Assembly: GCA_024235595.1 (NCBI GenBank)
Contig: JACKMC010000001.1
Span: 434,001 to 498,000, forward strand
DNA length: 64,000 nt
Direction: 5' to 3'
From: Zoogloeaceae bacterium
GTDB taxonomy: Bacteria; Pseudomonadota; Gammaproteobacteria; Burkholderiales; Rhodocyclaceae
In this document: in pieces, positions 62,306-64,000 of the stretch
Layout of the letters: each line of letters starts with the position of its first letter
Numbering within the stretch: the first letter of the stretch is position 1
Program-made: the position numbers and the translations under genes
The notes under the pieces: model-generated
Seen by the model: only the letters and a program-made list of their open reading frames with translations
What the model was told of the DNA's origin: nothing
The model's database searches: none

Positions 62306-64000
62306 CTAGCCCGCGCTCGTTTCCGAGGACTGCGGCATGATGCTGGCGCCGTTGACGTCGTCCGCGGCGTGTTCGCGCGCCTTTTCTGCGGATTCGACCA
62401 AGGCCTTGAGAAAACCGTCGGCCCAGTGTTGCAGGTCGTTGCTGCAGACGATATCGAACTGCTCGCGCAGCCGGGCCCTGGCCTCGTTGCGATGCACCGT
62501 GGTGGCGTAGTAGCACTTGTCGCGCAGATCCTTCGGGTCATGCGGATTGGTGAGGATGGCCCCGTGCAGCTCGGCTGCGGCACCCGCGAACTCCGACAGA
62601 ACGAGCACGCCGCTGCCTTCGGTCATGCCCTGGGTGGCGACATACTCCTTGCAGACGAGGTTGAGACCGTCGCGCAGCGGGGTGATCCACATCACGTCCG
62701 CCATCGCGTAGTAGGCCACCACCTCGTCGAAGGGGAAGGCGCGGAAAAAGAACTGCACCGGCGTCCAGCCGACCTGCGAGTAGCGACCGTTGATGCGTCC
62801 GACCGCCTGCTCGATCTGGGTCTGGAGGGTGCGGTAGATGGTCATCTCGCGGGCCGCGGGAACGCAGATGGTGACCAGCGTGACCCTGCCCTGGAGCTCG
62901 GGATATTCCGCCAGTAGCTGCTCGAATGCCTCCAGTTTCTCGAGCGTGCCCTTGGTGTAGTCGAGCCGTTCCACCGAGAGGATCATGCGCTTGCCCTTGA
63001 GTTCGTCGCGCAGCGCGGCCATGCGACGCGTCGTTTCCGGCTGCGCCAGCGCGGACTTCACGCGCTCCACGTCGAGGCCCACCGGATGCGCGCCGAGGCC
63101 GATGCGCCGTCCATGCACCTCGATTGCGGTGGTCATCTCCTCGAGCCCGACCGCGCAGCCATAGGTTCGGAAGGTGGGGGCGCAGTTCTTCGTCTCGAGC
63201 ACCTTGACCGAAGCCACGCCGCGCGCCACGTCGACGAAGTTCTCGGCCTGGCGGGGGATATGGAAGCCCACGTAGTCGCATTGCAGCAGGCTGCCCACGA
63301 TCTCGCGCCGCCAGGGCAGCACGTTGAAGACGTCGGCGGAAGGGAAGTAGGTGTGGTGGAAGAAACCGATCACCAGGTCGGGGCGGAACTCGCGCAGGTA
63401 GGCCGGCACCATCCACAGGTTGTAGTCGTGAATCCAGACGGTTGCGCCTTCGGCCGCCTCGGCGGCGGTGCGCTCGGCGAACAGGCGGTTGACCTTGAGG
63501 TAGACCTCCCAGTCGTCCTCGCGGAAGCGTGCCCGCTCCCAGAAAGTGTGCAGCGTCGGCCAGAAGGCTTCCTTGGAGAAGCGCTTGTAGAAGATGTCGA
63601 CGTCCTGCTTGGAGAGCGGCACCCGTGCGCAGGTCAGCTCCGGGTACTTGCGTGGTTCAACGCGGGTGTGGGTCTCGAACTCGCCGCGCTTGGGTTCGTG
63701 CACCGACCATGCCACCCAGGAGCCCTTGCGGCCGCCGCCGAAGAATGACAGCAGGGTGGGCAGGATGCCGTTGGGCGAGCCATGGCGGCGGCGGATCAGC
63801 TTGCCGTCCTCGTAGGCCTCCTCGTAGGGCAGGCGGTGGTACACCATTACCAGCTCCGACTTGCCGGTCTGGTTGAGCGAGCGGCTGGCCGCGGCGAGTC
63901 CCGCCTCGCCGATGAAGTTGAAATGGACGATCGCTTCGAGAATGCCGCCGCAGCCGGTGTGGCGGGCGTGGAAGGCGCGGACCCGGTCGCGCGTCGCCTC
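62306..64000 (-). CDS. ggpS: Glucosylglycerol-phosphate synthase, possibly fused to its phosphatase; 5' end outside window
   Basis: At least 564 residues are visible. The glycosyltransferase family 20 domain begins MVYHRLPYEEAYEDGKLIRR and includes the SPNGILPTLLSFFGGG segment typical of GgpS rather than OtsA. Further markers are IHDYNLWMVPAYLREF, GFFHHTYFPS, LSVERLDYTKG and FPFDEVVAYYAMADVMWITP. It makes glucosylglycerol phosphate, a compatible solute precursor, from ADP-glucose and glycerol 3-phosphate. The frame stays open to the window edge with 51 further residues (including HTGCGGILEAIVHFNFIGEA), so an N-terminal domain, probably the phosphatase of a GgpPS fusion, lies beyond. Confidence 0.88.
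   Translation of the reverse strand, partial: EATRDRVRAFHARHTGCGGILEAIVHFNFIGEAGLAAASRSLNQTGKSELVMVYHRLPYEEAYEDGKLIRRRHGSPNGILPTLLSFFGGGRKGSWVAWSVHEPKRGEFETHTRVEPRKYPELTCARVPLSKQDVDIFYKRFSKEAFWPTLHTFWERARFREDDWEVYLKVNRLFAERTAAEAAEGATVWIHDYNLWMVPAYLREFRPDLVIGFFHHTYFPSADVFNVLPWRREIVGSLLQCDYVGFHIPRQAENFVDVARGVASVKVLETKNCAPTFRTYGCAVGLEEMTTAIEVHGRRIGLGAHPVGLDVERVKSALAQPETTRRMAALRDELKGKRMILSVERLDYTKGTLEKLEAFEQLLAEYPELQGRVTLVTICVPAAREMTIYRTLQTQIEQAVGRINGRYSQVGWTPVQFFFRAFPFDEVVAYYAMADVMWITPLRDGLNLVCKEYVATQGMTEGSGVLVLSEFAGAAAELHGAILTNPHDPKDLRDKCYYATTVHRNEARARLREQFDIVCSNDLQHWADGFLKALVESAEKAREHAADDVNGASIMPQSSETSAG

Overview
The window is a high-GC chromosomal segment of a betaproteobacterium. A Rhodocyclales genome (Thauera/Azoarcus-like) is the best guess. 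The supporting gene types are aromatic-ring catabolism with a TRAP transporter, monomeric NADP isocitrate dehydrogenase, PEP-CTERM secreted proteins with a sigma54-type promoter, a DctB/DctD-controlled TAXI-TRAP system and a glucosylglycerol-phosphate synthase. This placement is inference from gene content only. No tRNA or rRNA gene was recognised.

Layout. 1-460: a hairpin-rich repeat cassette. 463-2203: a PAQR/hemolysin III membrane protein and an N-acetylmuramoyl-L-alanine amidase. 2221-8501: a decayed type I-C CRISPR-Cas locus. It keeps a WYL regulator, full-length cas3 and full-length cas4, but has a truncated cas1, a short cas5 remnant with a foreign tail, no cas8c, cas7 or cas2 genes, and a single leftover repeat. 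Two toxin-antitoxin pairs with PIN-domain toxins sit at two different former gene boundaries, on the opposite strand. 8680-12723: an IclR regulator divergent from a metallo-beta-lactamase-fold protein, a group A flavin monooxygenase and a DUF2783 protein, ending in a terminator. 12724-15376: a head-to-tail array of the repeat cassette that splits the catabolic region. 15377-22848: a LysR regulator, then VOC protein, fumarylacetoacetate hydrolase, DctPQM TRAP transporter (dctM frameshifted), maleylacetoacetate isomerase and an MFS exporter. Together these look like uptake and glutathione-dependent breakdown of a hydroxylated aromatic acid through a fumarylacetoacetate- or fumarylpyruvate-like intermediate.

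22885-31013: an SbmA/BacA-type ABC transporter flanked by two related small secreted proteins, an HtrA protease, a QseBC/PmrAB-like two-component system, DUF1840, HDOD and a small membrane protein. A CTTAAG-type operator sits in front of htrA, and a 13-copy G-rich heptamer array lies between htrA and the kinase gene. 31260-40411: icd, then a TAXI-TRAP transporter preceded by a textbook -24/-12 promoter and three related upstream sites, followed by the sensor/activator pair that probably drives it. 40430-43253: purine and pyrimidine salvage (hpt, upp, uraA). 43261-44286: yqjK/yqjE/yqjD-like membrane genes. 44398-49740: a LysR regulator divergent from a molybdenum hydroxylase with its XdhC and MobA-like maturation factors. 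49762-55934: LysE, VOC, xthA, pyrE, a DUF4124-like protein, a molybdopterin oxidoreductase and a DMT transporter. 55985-57150: a third, degraded block of the repeat cassette. 57313-60767: two PEP-CTERM proteins (a VWA protein and a zinc metalloprotease) around a small exported protein. 61541-64000: a sirtuin and the 3' part of a glucosylglycerol-phosphate synthase gene that runs off the window.

The most unusual content is the CRISPR-Cas remnant carrying toxin-antitoxin pairs, and the repeat cassette, whose central hairpin shows compensatory arm changes between copies.
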